From contig JAJEKV010000080.1 of assembly GCA_021234155.1 (NCBI GenBank), positions 1,286,182 through 1,350,181 of the forward strand: a stretch of DNA of 64,000 bases. The letters are read 5' to 3'. This DNA is from Isoetes taiwanensis. Its lineage: Eukaryota > Streptophyta > Lycopodiopsida > Isoetales > Isoetaceae. Position 1 is the first letter of the stretch. Each line of letters opens with the position of its first letter. The notes below the pieces were generated by a model. The model did no database searches. It had not been told where the DNA came from and saw only the letters and a list, made by a program, of their open reading frames with translations. The translations under genes were made by a program, and so were the position numbers. Below, piece after piece: positions 34,130 through 45,012 of the stretch.

Positions 34130-34587
34130 GCATGCTTTTACCCTCACTGCTAAAGCTCTCCTTTGCACAGGACGTAAATCTTGAACCTGATCATATATAA
34201 ATTTACAAATTTCATCAATCTTACGCTTCATTTTCTTTGTCACATTCCCGATATTGCAATCTTCTTGTGCCATTTCTGTTCCTTCGTTGTTCATCATGGT
34301 TCTTGCGTGGTTTAGGGTTAGCTGGAGGAATTCTGGCAAGAAGGAGGGAAATCCTGGAGCTGGGCGAAGTTCTAGCCAGAAAGTGGGAAATTCTCCTAAC
34401 GTTCAGGCGTTTCTTGGAGTGGTTAGAGCGGCGGGAATTGAAATCTGCTTCATGATTGCGTTTTAATTGACGTGGCAAGTAGTTCCGAAAAAAAAGATTC
34501 CATAAGATAGCTATTATGTACATACTGAAAAAACGGTTATGTATTTGAAATGTGATACATCTCTTACTCTACATTTGGCCAAATGTA

Positions 34588-34611
34588 AGACACCCTAGCT
34601 TTCTTTTACCC
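34588..34611 (-). repeat. Right terminal inverted repeat of the 27-kb transposon
   Basis: The 24-bp reverse complement of 7,579-7,602. Just inside lies the perfect 18-bp palindrome TACATTTGGCCAAATGTA (34,570-34,587). TATA follows outside at 34,612-34,615. Confidence 0.85.
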
Positions 34612-35234
34612 TATATACTGTTGATTGTGACCCCCTGTTCCATTCTCTCCAACTCCCCTTTTAAATATTGAAGTCTGACCCCCTCATGACGGATGCAACC
34701 AATGAGCCCACAGGATTTCAAAAATTTTAATTTACTTTCTACTGCTGCATTTCGAAGAGGCTTACCCACAAACACCGGTTCTTTGTTTGTCAGCAGTTCT
34801 TTTCGCACCTCCTCCCCCACCTGATTTGCATAGTCCAAGATTTGGTCCACTGCCTCCTTCTGACGCTGCAAGGTCCCCACTCCTGAAGATCGCCTGGTAT
34901 TCACCATATCTGCAGTAGAGGTAAGGAAATCCCGAAAAGCCAAGAAATCCTTCACCTTTTCGCCCTTCTCTATCGCTGCTAGGTGACCCGCAATCTCCCG
35001 GATTTGGCTATGTCCCTTCTCACTTAGGGTACGAATGATATTTAGTAATTCTGCATTCCTGGCTTCCCTTTTGTCATTATTCTTTCCCGTCACTGTTGTC
35101 CCATTTTCCCCCAAATATGCCCCTTTCTGCACATTTTCCAATACCAGTCCTGTCTGTCCCAACTGTTGTACATTCCTAGACAACCCTGTCTCTTGTTCCA
35201 CTGTTTTCAACGAGTCTTTTCCTTCTTTTTCCAT
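34612..35234 (-). pseudogene. LINE A ORF1, N-terminal part
   Basis: From ATG 35,234 about 206 residues read MEKEGKDSLKTVEQETG..., a hydrophilic start, then helical text (NIIRTLSEKGHSQIREIAGH, FLAFRDFLTSTADMVNTRR) that could form a coiled coil. It ends QGVTINSI at the transposon boundary. Joining to the frame at 7,578 with one TATA removed continues without a stop into the DUF4283-like and CCHC part, giving an ORF1 of roughly 700 residues. The separate TAG stop seen here is created by the transposon terminus. Confidence 0.75.
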
Positions 35235-35281
35235 TTTTTAATGTTTTAGATTTTCTCAATACTGCAAAGCGATCTACACTC

Positions 35282-35557
35282 CTAACTGTAAACTTTCACA
35301 ACTATTTTGCTATCCGTCCACGAACAATGCGTATGAAAGACACCAGCAACACTAACATTCCTATCACCCACAAACTCACCCAACCAAGATTCTAGAAGCA
35401 GGACCTCAGATTGAGGAACCACGGATGAGATAGGTGTAAATAATTCTTCAGGGAAGAATCTATTGTACACCAAGCTCTCCCATAGCCATGCACTCTCTCC
35501 CTCAAGCCATCCACAAGAGAATCTCTCCCCTTGGATCAGGATCGTGAAGAGTTTCAT
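35282..35557 (-). CDS. Small ORF upstream of LINE A ORF1
   Basis: A 91-residue open frame starting MKLFTILIQGERFSCGWLEG precedes ORF1 by about 50 bp on the same strand. I do not recognise it. It could be an extra LINE reading frame in the 5' leader, part of a longer ancestral ORF1, or chance. Confidence 0.3.
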   Translation of the reverse strand: MKLFTILIQGERFSCGWLEGESAWLWESLVYNRFFPEELFTPISSVVPQSEVLLLESWLGEFVGDRNVSVAGVFHTHCSWTDSKIVVKVYS

Positions 35558-35619
35558 GGTTTAGGGTAGAGAGGTTTCTGTTCTCCCGCCCGCGCTTCTG
35601 CCATCCCCATGTCGATCAT

Positions 35620-37960
35620 AACATTTTAGAAAACCCCCACAGAGCTCATACTCTGCACAATGAATGCATTGAACCAAGTAAGAAACTTGAACTTTATAAA
35701 GTAACTTACTGCATTGGCGAATAAATCAATTTGCCTAAAAGTATTGAAATTGTCGAGTGCAAATTCGATGCAGGCTATATCGTGGAAAATGACAACATAA
35801 ATGAGCATGGGGCTATGGAATACCAATTATGGAGCCGTACTCAAAATATATGAAGCTGCAAACCCAAAACCAAATAGAATGATCAGTTGGGATTAGGAAA
35901 CCCCTGCTCATCTTGGAATTAAGCATGTTATTCAGTGCAGGTCTTTGCATTCATTAGAAATTTCAAATGTTCTTCATACCACTATAACATTTCTAGGCAA
36001 ACAAACCTTGTCGGCTTTGCAATAGAGGCTTTGGCTTCAGATAATAAAGGCTTTGGCTTCAGATAAGGTCTTGTGGTCTATTTGTATCTGCCCAAAGGAG
36101 CAGAATGTGCTACGGACCTTAGCTATAGCAGCAAATCCAAGGTGGAAAAACATGTAGAAAAGGGCAATTACTGTTTTAAGAGGTCCTTAATCCAACATGC
36201 AAACACAGATTAAAAAGCCCAGAATTAGTATCTCTGGGCCCTTCGGCAAAGATCTTGGCTTCCACTGCCATAAGCGCAGCTCTAGTTTACTATCAACTTT
36301 TGGATGGTACTTACTACTACTGGCTGATAAAGGATGATATCTTTTCGAGTTCACGCAATGCCTTCTAGCAATTTGCCAAACCAACAAACACAGCCGCTAC
36401 ATCCTTTTGTAGGCTTAGATTCATAGTGGCAGATTTCTGGTTGATCAAAACTGCCATCGCCTGGAAGGAAACATTTTTTGCAGTGGGGCAGGAAAATACA
36501 ACTGCTTATAAGAATGTCCTCCTTTCCCTCTTATCCTGTGAAGAAAACATCAGAACCAATTAATGCAACCGACACTGAAGTCCTGATTCCCTTCCGACAA
36601 AAATCTGGATGCCCAGACAGAACTCAGTTGCCGGGAGCAGAATCAGACGCATATTACGGCTTCGGATTTGCACTTCTTCAATCTGGCGCAAAACAGACAC
36701 CACAAGAATACGTGTCAATTCAAAAAGAATTTAGATTGCGGCAGAGAAACAGAGGGGATACACGAAGAAAAGTATTCTATTGCAGTGCCATGGATTACAA
36801 AAACTCTGCCCTAAAAAGGAACAGAAGGACGACGGTTCTTTAAAGCAGAAAGCCATGCTGTAAAAATCTCAAGGAAAGGCTTGTGAAATGAAGAATAGGG
36901 TTCCTACGACTCCAAGCGACATGGCGATGTGGGTTTAATTCATAAGCGACATGGAGAGATGGCTCAGAGCTAACATAACTCCATAGTCTCCTTTCCTCCA
37001 TAGTCTCCTTTCCTGTCCACGCACAACGGGCCACAATAGCGCTCACCTTTCCGTTTCTTTCTGCTGCAGGAAAAGCCTATAACCTTTCGGAGAGTTCCAC
37101 AACCTAGTATGAGCTTCTGGAATTATCTTGAAGCTAGTATGAGCTTCCGGAACCATCTTCTAGCTCCTATTTGCAGTATACGTGCCAGCCTTTGAAAGGC
37201 CAAATTTTCTTACACTTACACGTGTTTAATTCTAAACAAATGATTAAAAAATACTTAAATAGGTTTAAGTTGGCCCCTTACCCTCCATATTACAATTATA
37301 TATTAGAGATATGTATTGCTTACTCCTTATTGCTTACTTTGGATCATTGGATCCAGTGATAATTTCATGAATATGCCCTAAACCCATGTAGAAGCCCGTA
37401 CTCCCCATACATGTATTCATACACTGTGTACATATGTATGTAAGATAAATAGAAACAGAATATATATTATTCAGATAATTTTGCAACCTTCTTGAGTGGA
37501 CGAAAATTAAATTGCACTCACATCACAGAAACAACTTAACTAGGTAAGCACATCATTAACAACAAGACAGTACATGTAGAGACTCACAATACAGAAACAA
37601 CTTAACCAGGTAAGCACATTGTTAACAGCAACACAGTACATGTAGAGAACTGGAAGAGGGACATGAAATTACATGTATGAAGTCCAACTTACATACAGAA
37701 AGCTGAAACTTTTGCATTGATAAAGTACCTAGGTAGCTTCACAAAGAAGTCTCCACAAGAGGTGTATACACAAGATAGACAAGCTTTGTACATACAAAAC
37801 CATAAACTCAACAGCAAGTTCCCATAGCCATGTCAGACCTGCATAGTGCGAAAGTACAGCATCCCAAGACGTTCCAGTGTGTTATTGTGCCTTATGAAGA
37901 GAGCCTGCATCAAGTTCATGTAACCACGGAAGACCCTGCATTGCCTCAAAGAGACCTTTA
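35620..37960. other. Non-coding stretch, no recognised gene
   Basis: Mostly AT-rich. A short open frame at 36,478-36,843 (plus strand) has no known motif. Direct repeats occur near 36,020-36,060 (GGCTTTGGCTTCAGATAA twice) and at 37,530-37,650, where a segment with CAGAAACAACTTAAC and AGTACATGTAGAGA is present twice. Confidence 0.4.
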
Positions 37961-37964
37961 AATC

Positions 37965-38777
37965 TTACATATCTAGATAGTGCAAAGCTTCCTCCAAGTG
38001 TTGAATGGTGTTGCACATAGCAGTTTTAAATTTCCTAATGTTCATCATAGTTTCCTTTGACACCAAGTCCATGTCAACGTGAAGGTAAAAACATTCGGAC
38101 TTGTTTTCACCTGCACCATGCCCACACTTCTCAAGTTCTTCATCAGAGTCGGTGTCTATGTTTACAAATGGGCTGAAAACAACATCCCTAGCTGCAACGG
38201 CCATAGCATTGCTAACTTCTTTGATTGTGCCTACATGAAAACGAAGAAATATATGAGTAAAGGAAAGACCCTAAGTTACTGAGCAGAGAAGGACCAATCT
38301 TGGAAATTGAGGGGGATGTAAGATGGGCAGCCATCCAAGGGTGTGTCTGCAGGGCTATCATGTGTCTCCTCTCTACTTTCTTTGTTCTCCTCACTCTCTT
38401 CAGCATCCTCAATGATTGCCTTAGCATTCCAGAACCTCCTTCTCGCCTTCCCAATCCACTCTATCGGAACTATTCTAGGAGGAAGCCCATACCACACTCC
38501 TCACGTCACTATGAGTGGCGTACCCCGAATTCAGAGTTAACTGCCAAACAACCTCTACACGCTGTTGGGAAATGAAGGCGGTGTTGGATGGAAGAATCCA
38601 AGCACCACTGAGCACAACTTTCTCCGTACGAAGCATGCTGCAAACAGTTTGAATCAGGGATGCGGTCAATTGTCTCCTCCCATGATAAAGTCGGAAGTGC
38701 CTAGCTTTTAGAAGCAGGTTATGATTATCAAGATTAACATAGTTCTTAATGTCACCGGCTCCGTAGAGTGCATCCAA
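37965..38777 (-). pseudogene. Unrecognised two-exon gene fragment
   Basis: The upstream exon encodes FRLYHGRRQLTASLIQTVCS and VVLSGAWILPSNTAFISQQR. After a frame change near 38,500 it gives YGLPPRIVPIEWIGKARRRF and an acidic segment rich in Glu/Ser. An intron of about 50 bp with TTTTCATGTAG acceptor near 38,233 precedes AQSKKLAMAVAARDVVFSPF, an acidic DTDSDEELEKC, and a helical end at 37,965. I cannot name the family. Composition and acidic tails resemble transposon-encoded accessory proteins but this is not diagnostic. Confidence 0.4.
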
Positions 38778-38860
38778 ATCTTTTTCACGTTCAATCTGTT
38801 CAGCAGTTACATCTTATATTTATATTTATATCATAACATATATATGTTCTTATGTTTGTC

Positions 38861-40915
38861 GTGTTGAATCCGGCCGTTGATCCGAGATCCTACTCATGTG
38901 GCTTTGGGACATATCCTACGGCCTGGATGGCTTGGTAGTTTGTGTATAGACTATATGTAAGCGATCCTACGGTCCAGGTTGATTTGATCCTGATCGTCGG
39001 TCCGAGATCCTACGGCTCACATTGGTTTGGGACACATCCTACGGTGCACATGGCTTTGGGAATTATATGTAATCGATCTAACGGTCCAGGTTGATGTGAC
39101 GTTCCACGTATTTATACGGTATACGTAACATATTTATATGGTATACGTATAAATATACCGACACATTACCCATTAAAGGTACGCCACCAGGGGGTACTGT
39201 AACCTAGGGGGTTGTCCTAAAAGAGATTAAATTAGCTATGCTAATTTAATCATTAAAGATAATAACCTATAACTTAGAGAATTAAGGTTCAAATGGATTA
39301 ATTAGGCTAATTAATGCTTTGGGAAGGCGCCACCTGGCCTAAATCGATTGGCCAGCATGGGGACTTCCAAATTAGGCTGTCAACCTGATCCATATATCCC
39401 TAATTAACTCCCAAAATTCGTCCAAAAAGGAGCAGGAGCTGAGCGCCTACCCTGCCCAACTGAGCGCCACCATACCAAGCACTTTCACCTGTGTAGCTGA
39501 AGCTGAACACCAAGACCAGGAAGATGGAAGCACCAAACGATAACGGGTCTAGCAGGAACTCAGGTGGGTGGCTAGGATAGCCTGTGAATTCTAGGGTAGC
39601 GCCCCTGTTGGGCACTGGTTGTGTTTGTTTCTTTGTTCTCTCTGTGCTTTACTTGTAGGAACTAACCCTTGATTGTAAAGGTGAGTTCTCTGTATTTCTG
39701 ATGCTGGTTTTGCTCTTAAAGGATGGATTGATGGTTCTTTGCATAGCTTTACTCTGGAAATGGGGGGATAAGGGGGGTAGAGACCTCTGAGCCCATTTAT
39801 TGTAGTATGCTCCTAGATAGAGCCCTGTATTATCCTATTAGATGCGGCCTGTGTACAAGGGACCACCGGGTCATAGATGCTATGGATTGGCTTAGCACCA
39901 AAGAAGGGACGCAGTGGTGAAGTGGGGGTGGGGTCTTGCACGAATATAAAAGGCTCCTGAGACTCCTACAGTGGGCTAGGCCTGATAGCCGGTCACGTAG
40001 AGGGCCGGGTATGGGTCTGACACTCCCTGGGTGTAGAGGTGTGATCCGTATGGAGCATCTTGCACTTTGAGTAGATTTAGGGTGAGTAAGTCGGGTATGA
40101 ATGCGGGGGTCACTGATGCGGCACGTATTCTCTAGCTCACCCATGGAACCACTGTGATCCTGGAAGGGGACGCTTCCCTGACCTGCCTCATCGGACCGGG
40201 GCGTCATGAACCCTGGAGTAGGCTCCGCAGGGTGATACCTCGAGCCTGCGTCTCCGGAAGGCTATAGCGAAGCCATAGTGTGAATCGACCCATCTGCAAA
40301 ATGTGCACAGGAGTAGCCGATGTTCTATGCCAGCCAACGCCAGGTTATACCTCTGTCTGCTGATCTCTTGAGGCCGAGCCATCAGTCTATCCTCACAGGA
40401 GTCTGAACCGGGGTAGAACCTGGGGTTTGGGGTGTTTTCTTAGTTTAGATGCATATTCTTTGCCGTTGGTATTTGGATGGATGCGCCACCCTTCGTGGTG
40501 GTTATTTATATATGATTTATGCTGTGTGCTAACATACGCTTCCGCGACGTAGGAGTCCCACTGAAGGCGTGGGCCGAATGACACCTCCGTGTCCTTCACT
40601 CGGGCATCTCTCTATAGATGGCCCGGGATAGACGGAGGGCCCTGCTCGTGGCGATATGGTCGCCATGAGGGGAAAGTCCCCGTATGTATACGGCCGGGGG
40701 CCGTATATATTCAGGGAGCGTCACAGTTGATCGTGATCCTGATCGTCAATCTGAGATCCTACGGCTCAGGTGGCTTGGCACATATCCTACGGTCCACATG
40801 GCTTTGGGAATTATATGTAATAGATCATACGGCTCATATTGCTTTTATATGGTGAGATCTTGATCGTTGATCGAGTCTAAGATCCTAAGGCTCATGTTGA
40901 ATGCTCGTCCCTTAA
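38861..40915 (+). repeat. 120-bp tandem repeat split by a solo LTR
   Basis: TCCGAGATCCTAC occurs at 38,881 and 39,001 (period 120 bp), and related units continue after the LTR at 40,726-40,915. Shared words are GATCCTACGGTCCA, GGCTTTGGGA and GATCCTGATCGTC. The interrupted unit rejoins as CCAGGTTGA followed by T..TGATCCTGATCG, exactly as in the neighbouring unit. Confidence 0.8.
39095..40725 (+). mobile_element. Solo LTR of an LTR retrotransposon
   Basis: The 1,631-bp unit starts TGTGACGTTCC and ends GCGTCACA, so it has the expected TG...CA ends, extended to TGTGACG/CGTCACA. It is flanked by GTTGA on both sides (39,090-39,094 and 40,726-40,730), a perfect 5-bp duplication. No internal region or primer binding site follows, so it is a solo LTR left by recombination. 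It belongs to the family of the LTR at 58,975: both share GTAGAGAC, ATGCTCCTAGAT and TATACGGT-rich ends. Confidence 0.9.
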
Positions 40916-40943
40916 GAAAAGGCTTTTAAATTTTTTTATGTTA

Positions 40944-41007
40944 TTGGGGGGATTCGAACCCTAACACTTAACCCCCCAAACCCCCCACTCTAACCACTAG
41001 ACCAAGC
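40944..41007 (-). ncRNA. tRNA-derived sequence (SINE head or tRNA pseudogene)
   Basis: On the minus strand, GCTTGGTCTAGTGGTTAGAG resembles a Pol III A box and GGGTTCGAATCC a B box, about 30 bp apart. Between them is GGGGGGTTTGGGGGG. A clean cloverleaf is not formed, so a SINE head or decayed tRNA is more likely than a functional tRNA. Confidence 0.6.
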
Positions 41008-41084
41008 ATTAATTCTATGGACAATTTATGCTTCAAATACACTTAAGGGTAATGTTCTAATTAAGATAAAATACAGTATAACAC

Positions 41085-41790
41085 TCTAGCTAGTTCAAAA
41101 GAGTTCTAGAATGTTCTGGAAGGCTCTAGAAAGTTCTAGAATCTTCTAGAAAGTTCCAAAATATTCTAGAAAATTCTAGAACATAAGAGAATCTGGAGGG
41201 AACCTAAGAAAATTCTTCTAGAAAGTTCCAAATTGTTCTAATAAGTTCTAGAATGTTCTAGAATGCAGGGGAATCTATGGGAATGTAAGAGAGTCTAGAG
41301 AAATACTTTCAGAAAGTTCTAGAATATTTTTAAAGTCAGTTTTAGAATGTAAAGGAATCCAGGAGAATCTAACGAAATCTAAGAAAATCTCATAAAATGT
41401 AAGAGAATCTAGGAAAATATTTACAAACCTAAAGGAATCTCTTAAAATCTAGGGGATCTAAGGGAATGTTCATAAAATCTAAGGGAATCTAAGAAAATGG
41501 TGATGAAATCTTAGAGTATCTAGGGGAATCTTTATAGAATCTCTTTGAATCTCATATAATGTAAGGGAACCTAGGGCAATCTCATAAAATATAAAGGAAT
41601 CTAAGGGGATCTAAGGGGATCTTCATAGAATCTTGAAGAATCTACGAAAATCTAATGGAATCTAGAGGGAATCTTATAAAATTTAGAGGAATCTCCACGA
41701 AACCTCCAAGGGAACCTTGGTAGAATCTTAGAGAATCTATGAATTTAGAGTATTCTCAAGAGATTCTTTTAGAATGTAGGGCACGACAAG
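41085..41790. repeat. TTCTAGAA-rich satellite matching heat-shock elements
   Basis: Low-complexity DNA built from TTCTAGAA and later GAATCTA(A/G)GG words. At 41,104-41,181 the sequence follows the heat-shock-element pattern (alternating TTC and GAA every 5 bp) through 16 successive positions with 14 matches. The rest is a degenerate continuation. No gene is seen immediately downstream. Confidence 0.8.
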
Positions 41791-42091
41791 AACTTGCAGC
41801 ATAGGAATAGGAACATGCTAAAACTCGAACATGCACCGTATGACGCATTAAATTTCTTGTTTATATATATAATAAAATTATCCTGTAAGTATGTATGTCA
41901 TGCATAACACTTGGAGGGCTCGGATTGTGCCACGTGGCATACCGTCTGAACTTTTTCTCGGCTCAGATTATGCCACGTGGCATGCCATGTGAACTTTTTC
42001 TCATGCAAAAAGGTGCGTGTCCCTTGAAAATTTTTGACGGTGAAGATGTTGAACTGTTTTGCCACGTCCTAGATCCACATCAAGCATAAAA

Positions 42092-42225
42092 AAAGATACG
42101 GACGGTTTAGGTCGTTCGTCCAAATCGGACGATCGTTCGATTTAGATCCGGTAAAAAAAGATACGGACGATTTAGGTCGTTCGTCCAAATCGGACGATCG
42201 TTCGATTTAGATCCGGCCGAGGGCG
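42092..42225 (+). repeat. 66-bp tandem duplication
   Basis: AAAAAAAGATACGGACG and the following GGTCGTTCGTCCAAATCGGA through GATTTAGATCCGG occur twice in tandem with a single-base difference. Each unit contains internal inverted TCG/CGA words (CGGACGATCGTTCG). Confidence 0.85.
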
Positions 42226-42429
42226 GTCTAGGGTTTTTTCTTTTCGTTACCTCTTTCTTATGGAGGTCGGTCGATCCCAGCTATGGCTAGAAGAGCAGCA
42301 TATGATGTTGTTGACGTTGCCTCAGTCTGTGGCTGCACCATGCTTTCTTTGGTATAGAAGAGCAGGGCTGATGCAAGTTAACCCTGCTCCTGCAATTCTT
42401 GGATCGATTCAGAGTAATATTCAGACCGT

Positions 42430-42630
42430 TTTTGTAAGCTCTTTAAGGATCTGTCTTTATGACAAATATATGTTCAGAATGATTGCATTGGTTGCTTTTG
42501 GACTAGACATAGTAATCTGTATAGGTGTTCTTATAAGGATTATCTTTACATACTGGTGCACAAATACATTTATCGTTATAGTCTATTTTAAGTGAAACAA
42601 AGGTTTCTAATAAATGGATTTTAGATTATA
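42430..42630 (+). repeat. Duplicated segment shared with 49,270-49,455
   Basis: TTGCTTTTGGACTAGACATA and flanking sequence through CATTTATCGTTATAGTCTAT match 49,318-49,415 with few differences. The segment is probably intronic or flanking sequence of a duplicated gene. Confidence 0.75.
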
Positions 42631-42639
42631 CTAGAAAAT

Positions 42640-44940
42640 TGCCTACCGTTGGTGGGCTTTCTATGTGATATGAAGATTGGGATACTAATGTGTTGTCTAT
42701 GAGCAAGTGACGTTAAAGTACGGGGTACAGTTTGTGTTGTTTGGAAGTCCCTTAAAGATGTAGATCCCATACTTCTATGCCCTTTTGTTAAAGCCAACGA
42801 CCTATGCCAGTTCAAGCATGAAAAATATTATTGCCTGTTTGAGCAGCTTGCAATGTTCAAAAGGCAGTAGAAGGGAACTGAAAGTTGCAGAACCCTGAAG
42901 TTGAACCCTGAAGTGGCAATGACAAATGCAGCTTAAAACCCTATCTAATATTGGAAAACCAATCATATAGGCATGTGGACCTAACAGAGAGACATAAATA
43001 ACATACAGGGGTCTTAATCCAAAACTAATCCAAAAGTGTTATGGTTGGAATGACCTAACTGAGATTCATAAATAATTCTATACCAATTTTCATATAGATC
43101 TTCATACAGCGCTTTCGTCAGGCATAAGATATCTATAAATGTGCCCAGTTGGTATGAGGAGTTACATATATTCTTGGGGTAGATAACCCTTGTCCATCTA
43201 AAAAATAGGTGGTCAAGTTCAAGGGATCTATATAGAATAACTATACAATGTCAAAGTATAGCAAAAGTGATATATGAAGCATTGCCATTTGCTATAGCTC
43301 TATTTGCATCAGTCTAAGTTGCAACTATAGCCATCAACTAATGCATGGGCTTTGAAATAGCTTTCACTTAAATCAATTCAACGCATGGCCTCACTTAAAG
43401 AGAAAAATGCCTGGCATATGTACTTATTTGTATGGTGTCTTCTTGAAAAAGCTCTTTATAATGTCCTCTTTATAATGTTCACATATAACGCTAGGATGAA
43501 CTTTCTTTTAAAGGCAGTGTTTCGACAGACGACCAGCAATAACTATGAAAGTGGTGGTGCCATCTCCAGCAACTATATCCAACCACTATATCAATCTATA
43601 TCTCACAAAGCAAAACTACAAAATGGCGATGCCTTCTAAGACAGTGAAATACTATTGCTGTATTGGAATTTCTTCGTAAACATTATCCAACCACTATATC
43701 AATCTATATCTACAAAGCAAAACTACAAAATGGCGATGCCTTCTAAGACAGTGAAATACTATTGCTGTATTGGAATTTCTTCGTAAACATTTAAACAGGC
43801 AATTGTTTTCATTGCCATATTCACTATGTCCAACACCTCACACATGCAGGAATTGTAATGCAAAACACTTGAAGCCCATAGCCATTGGCAAACACATATG
43901 CTGAAAATGTGGAAATCGCCCCAAAATGATACCTAATCGACCAATTGTTGAAGATTTTTTTATGCAAGAAATGAGATACAGAGTCAGCAAAGAGAAATGA
44001 GTTCTTAGACTGCCAGCAAAATATAACAAAAGCATAAAACAAATAGCTTATAGTTCTGGCCACGGCCAGCAAGATCAGAGACCCTTTTCATATCATTGAG
44101 TGCTGGAACAGATTGCTGAACTTTATCTCGAACAATTTGGAACCATGGGAGACATATTGAATTTGCACAGAATAAGAACCCAAGGAGAAACAATGAAAAT
44201 ATGGGAAGTATATATGCATCTTCAGATTTGTGGTAAGCCACATTTCAACAAAAAGAGCTGGCCGAAATTCTTACCTACGATGCCTTCTATCTGTTGGAAT
44301 GCTAGAGGTGGATTAGGTGCAGATAAAGGCAACGAATCTACAGCATAATGTTCTCAATGTGGTGAAGGCCATGTGCATACATTTGACAATTTGCGTAGAC
44401 TTCGTGCAGATTATTATGTAGACATTAAAAAATTCTCACCTTTTTTATACGCACATGACTAACAATACTTTGCATCTTGATGAAGATGTTGCTTGCAAAT
44501 TGTGCATTTCGTAGTTCCATATTTCCATATGGAGTCTACAGTACATGTTCCAGTCTCATTTTCCCACAGGACATTAAGCAAATATGTCCATCTTACTTTT
44601 CAAATTTATCAAATCTTCCAAAAAATATAACTGAGCATATATCATCCAAAAACGTTTTCTTCTGTTATACATGACTTCCATCTATCAATAGAATCCATAG
44701 ATAAAAAGGACAAAAATCTATGCTGCAAATCCCGCATTAGGATGCTTTTAAGTAGTTTAGTGTTAGAAAGCTATATCCAGACATGGCAGACAAAAATGTA
44801 CGCTTGCCATGGGTGTCGTATCGAACAGCAAAGGCAATGGCAAAGGTAGGTCCAGAGAGAAAGTTCCTGTCATGGATCTTTTGTAGCTATTCCTCCTGAT
44901 GTCTTTGTTTCACTACTGGAATCAAAGGGTTCGCATGATC
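42640..44940. other. Largely non-coding stretch with one tandem duplication
   Basis: I see no recognised gene. At 43,577-43,790 a unit of about 107 bp (ATCCAACCACTATATCAATC to TTTCTTCGTAAACATT) is duplicated in tandem. Open frames at 43,385-43,640 and 44,100-44,350 have no familiar motif. Confidence 0.4.
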
Positions 44941-45012
44941 TATCTTCGTTCTTCTAAGCAGTACTTTCTGGTTGTATTTGAAATAGCTTTCGAAGGCATC
45001 TGAGTCCTAGCT

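Larger units (their letters stand above)
30950..34339 (-). pseudogene. Transposase-like gene of the 27-kb transposon
   Basis: A decayed minus-strand gene with several frameshifts and introns. From 34,339: MNNEGTEMAQ and KRKIDEICKFIYDQVQDL, then RALAVR with a possible donor, then DERLHFFFEPAIGN to about 33,460. After a non-coding gap come a Cys-rich segment (32,200-32,600: SLDCVKGECQNCGTKNI), then VMDFAENYTLQPFREVQSEH (Asp near 32,055), VSDVMKHDAFFVQFALKKHH, and VMWSDGC..RFKCSRAFY (Asp near 31,804). A C-terminal Cys cluster (CFCNGCLNFRWGECENLEHC) follows. From memory this matches a widespread, mostly unnamed family with conserved QSEHW, SDGC and QFK.R blocks, presumably a DDE nuclease. The position next to the terminal repeat, reading inwards, fits the element's transposase. 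Confidence 0.6.
7579..34611. mobile_element. 27-kb nested DNA transposon inserted in LINE A
   Basis: The element begins GGGTAAAAGAAAGCTAGGGT at 7,579 and ends with the exact inverted sequence at 34,611. The terminal repeats match over 24 bp, and each is followed inward by an 18-bp TACATT...AATGTA palindrome. It is flanked by 4-bp TATA duplications and splits one LINE ORF1. Its outer arms carry two genes pointing towards each other: a multi-domain gene ending in a HAD/FCP1-like domain (left, plus strand) and a transposase-like gene (right, minus strand). The middle 17 kb appears to be a second, later element. Without it the transposon would be about 9.8 kb, a plausible autonomous size. A 4-bp duplication occurs in superfamilies such as Sola, Chapaev and piggyBac/Kolobok (the last two use TTAA). 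I cannot assign it firmly. Confidence 0.78.
34612..35620 (-). mobile_element. LINE A, 5' part displaced by the 27-kb insertion
   Basis: Minus-strand sequence holding the 5' region and the N-terminal part of ORF1. It ends exactly at the transposon boundary, where the frame can be joined to the 7,578 side. The true 5' end is not defined by a visible duplication; 35,620 is my estimate from where coding-like and GC-richer sequence stops. Confidence 0.7.

Noticed and set aside
7579-34611. Assignment of the 27-kb transposon to piggyBac or Kolobok
   Set aside because: Those use TTAA target sites. The duplication here is TATA, and no THAP or piggyBac-type text is visible.
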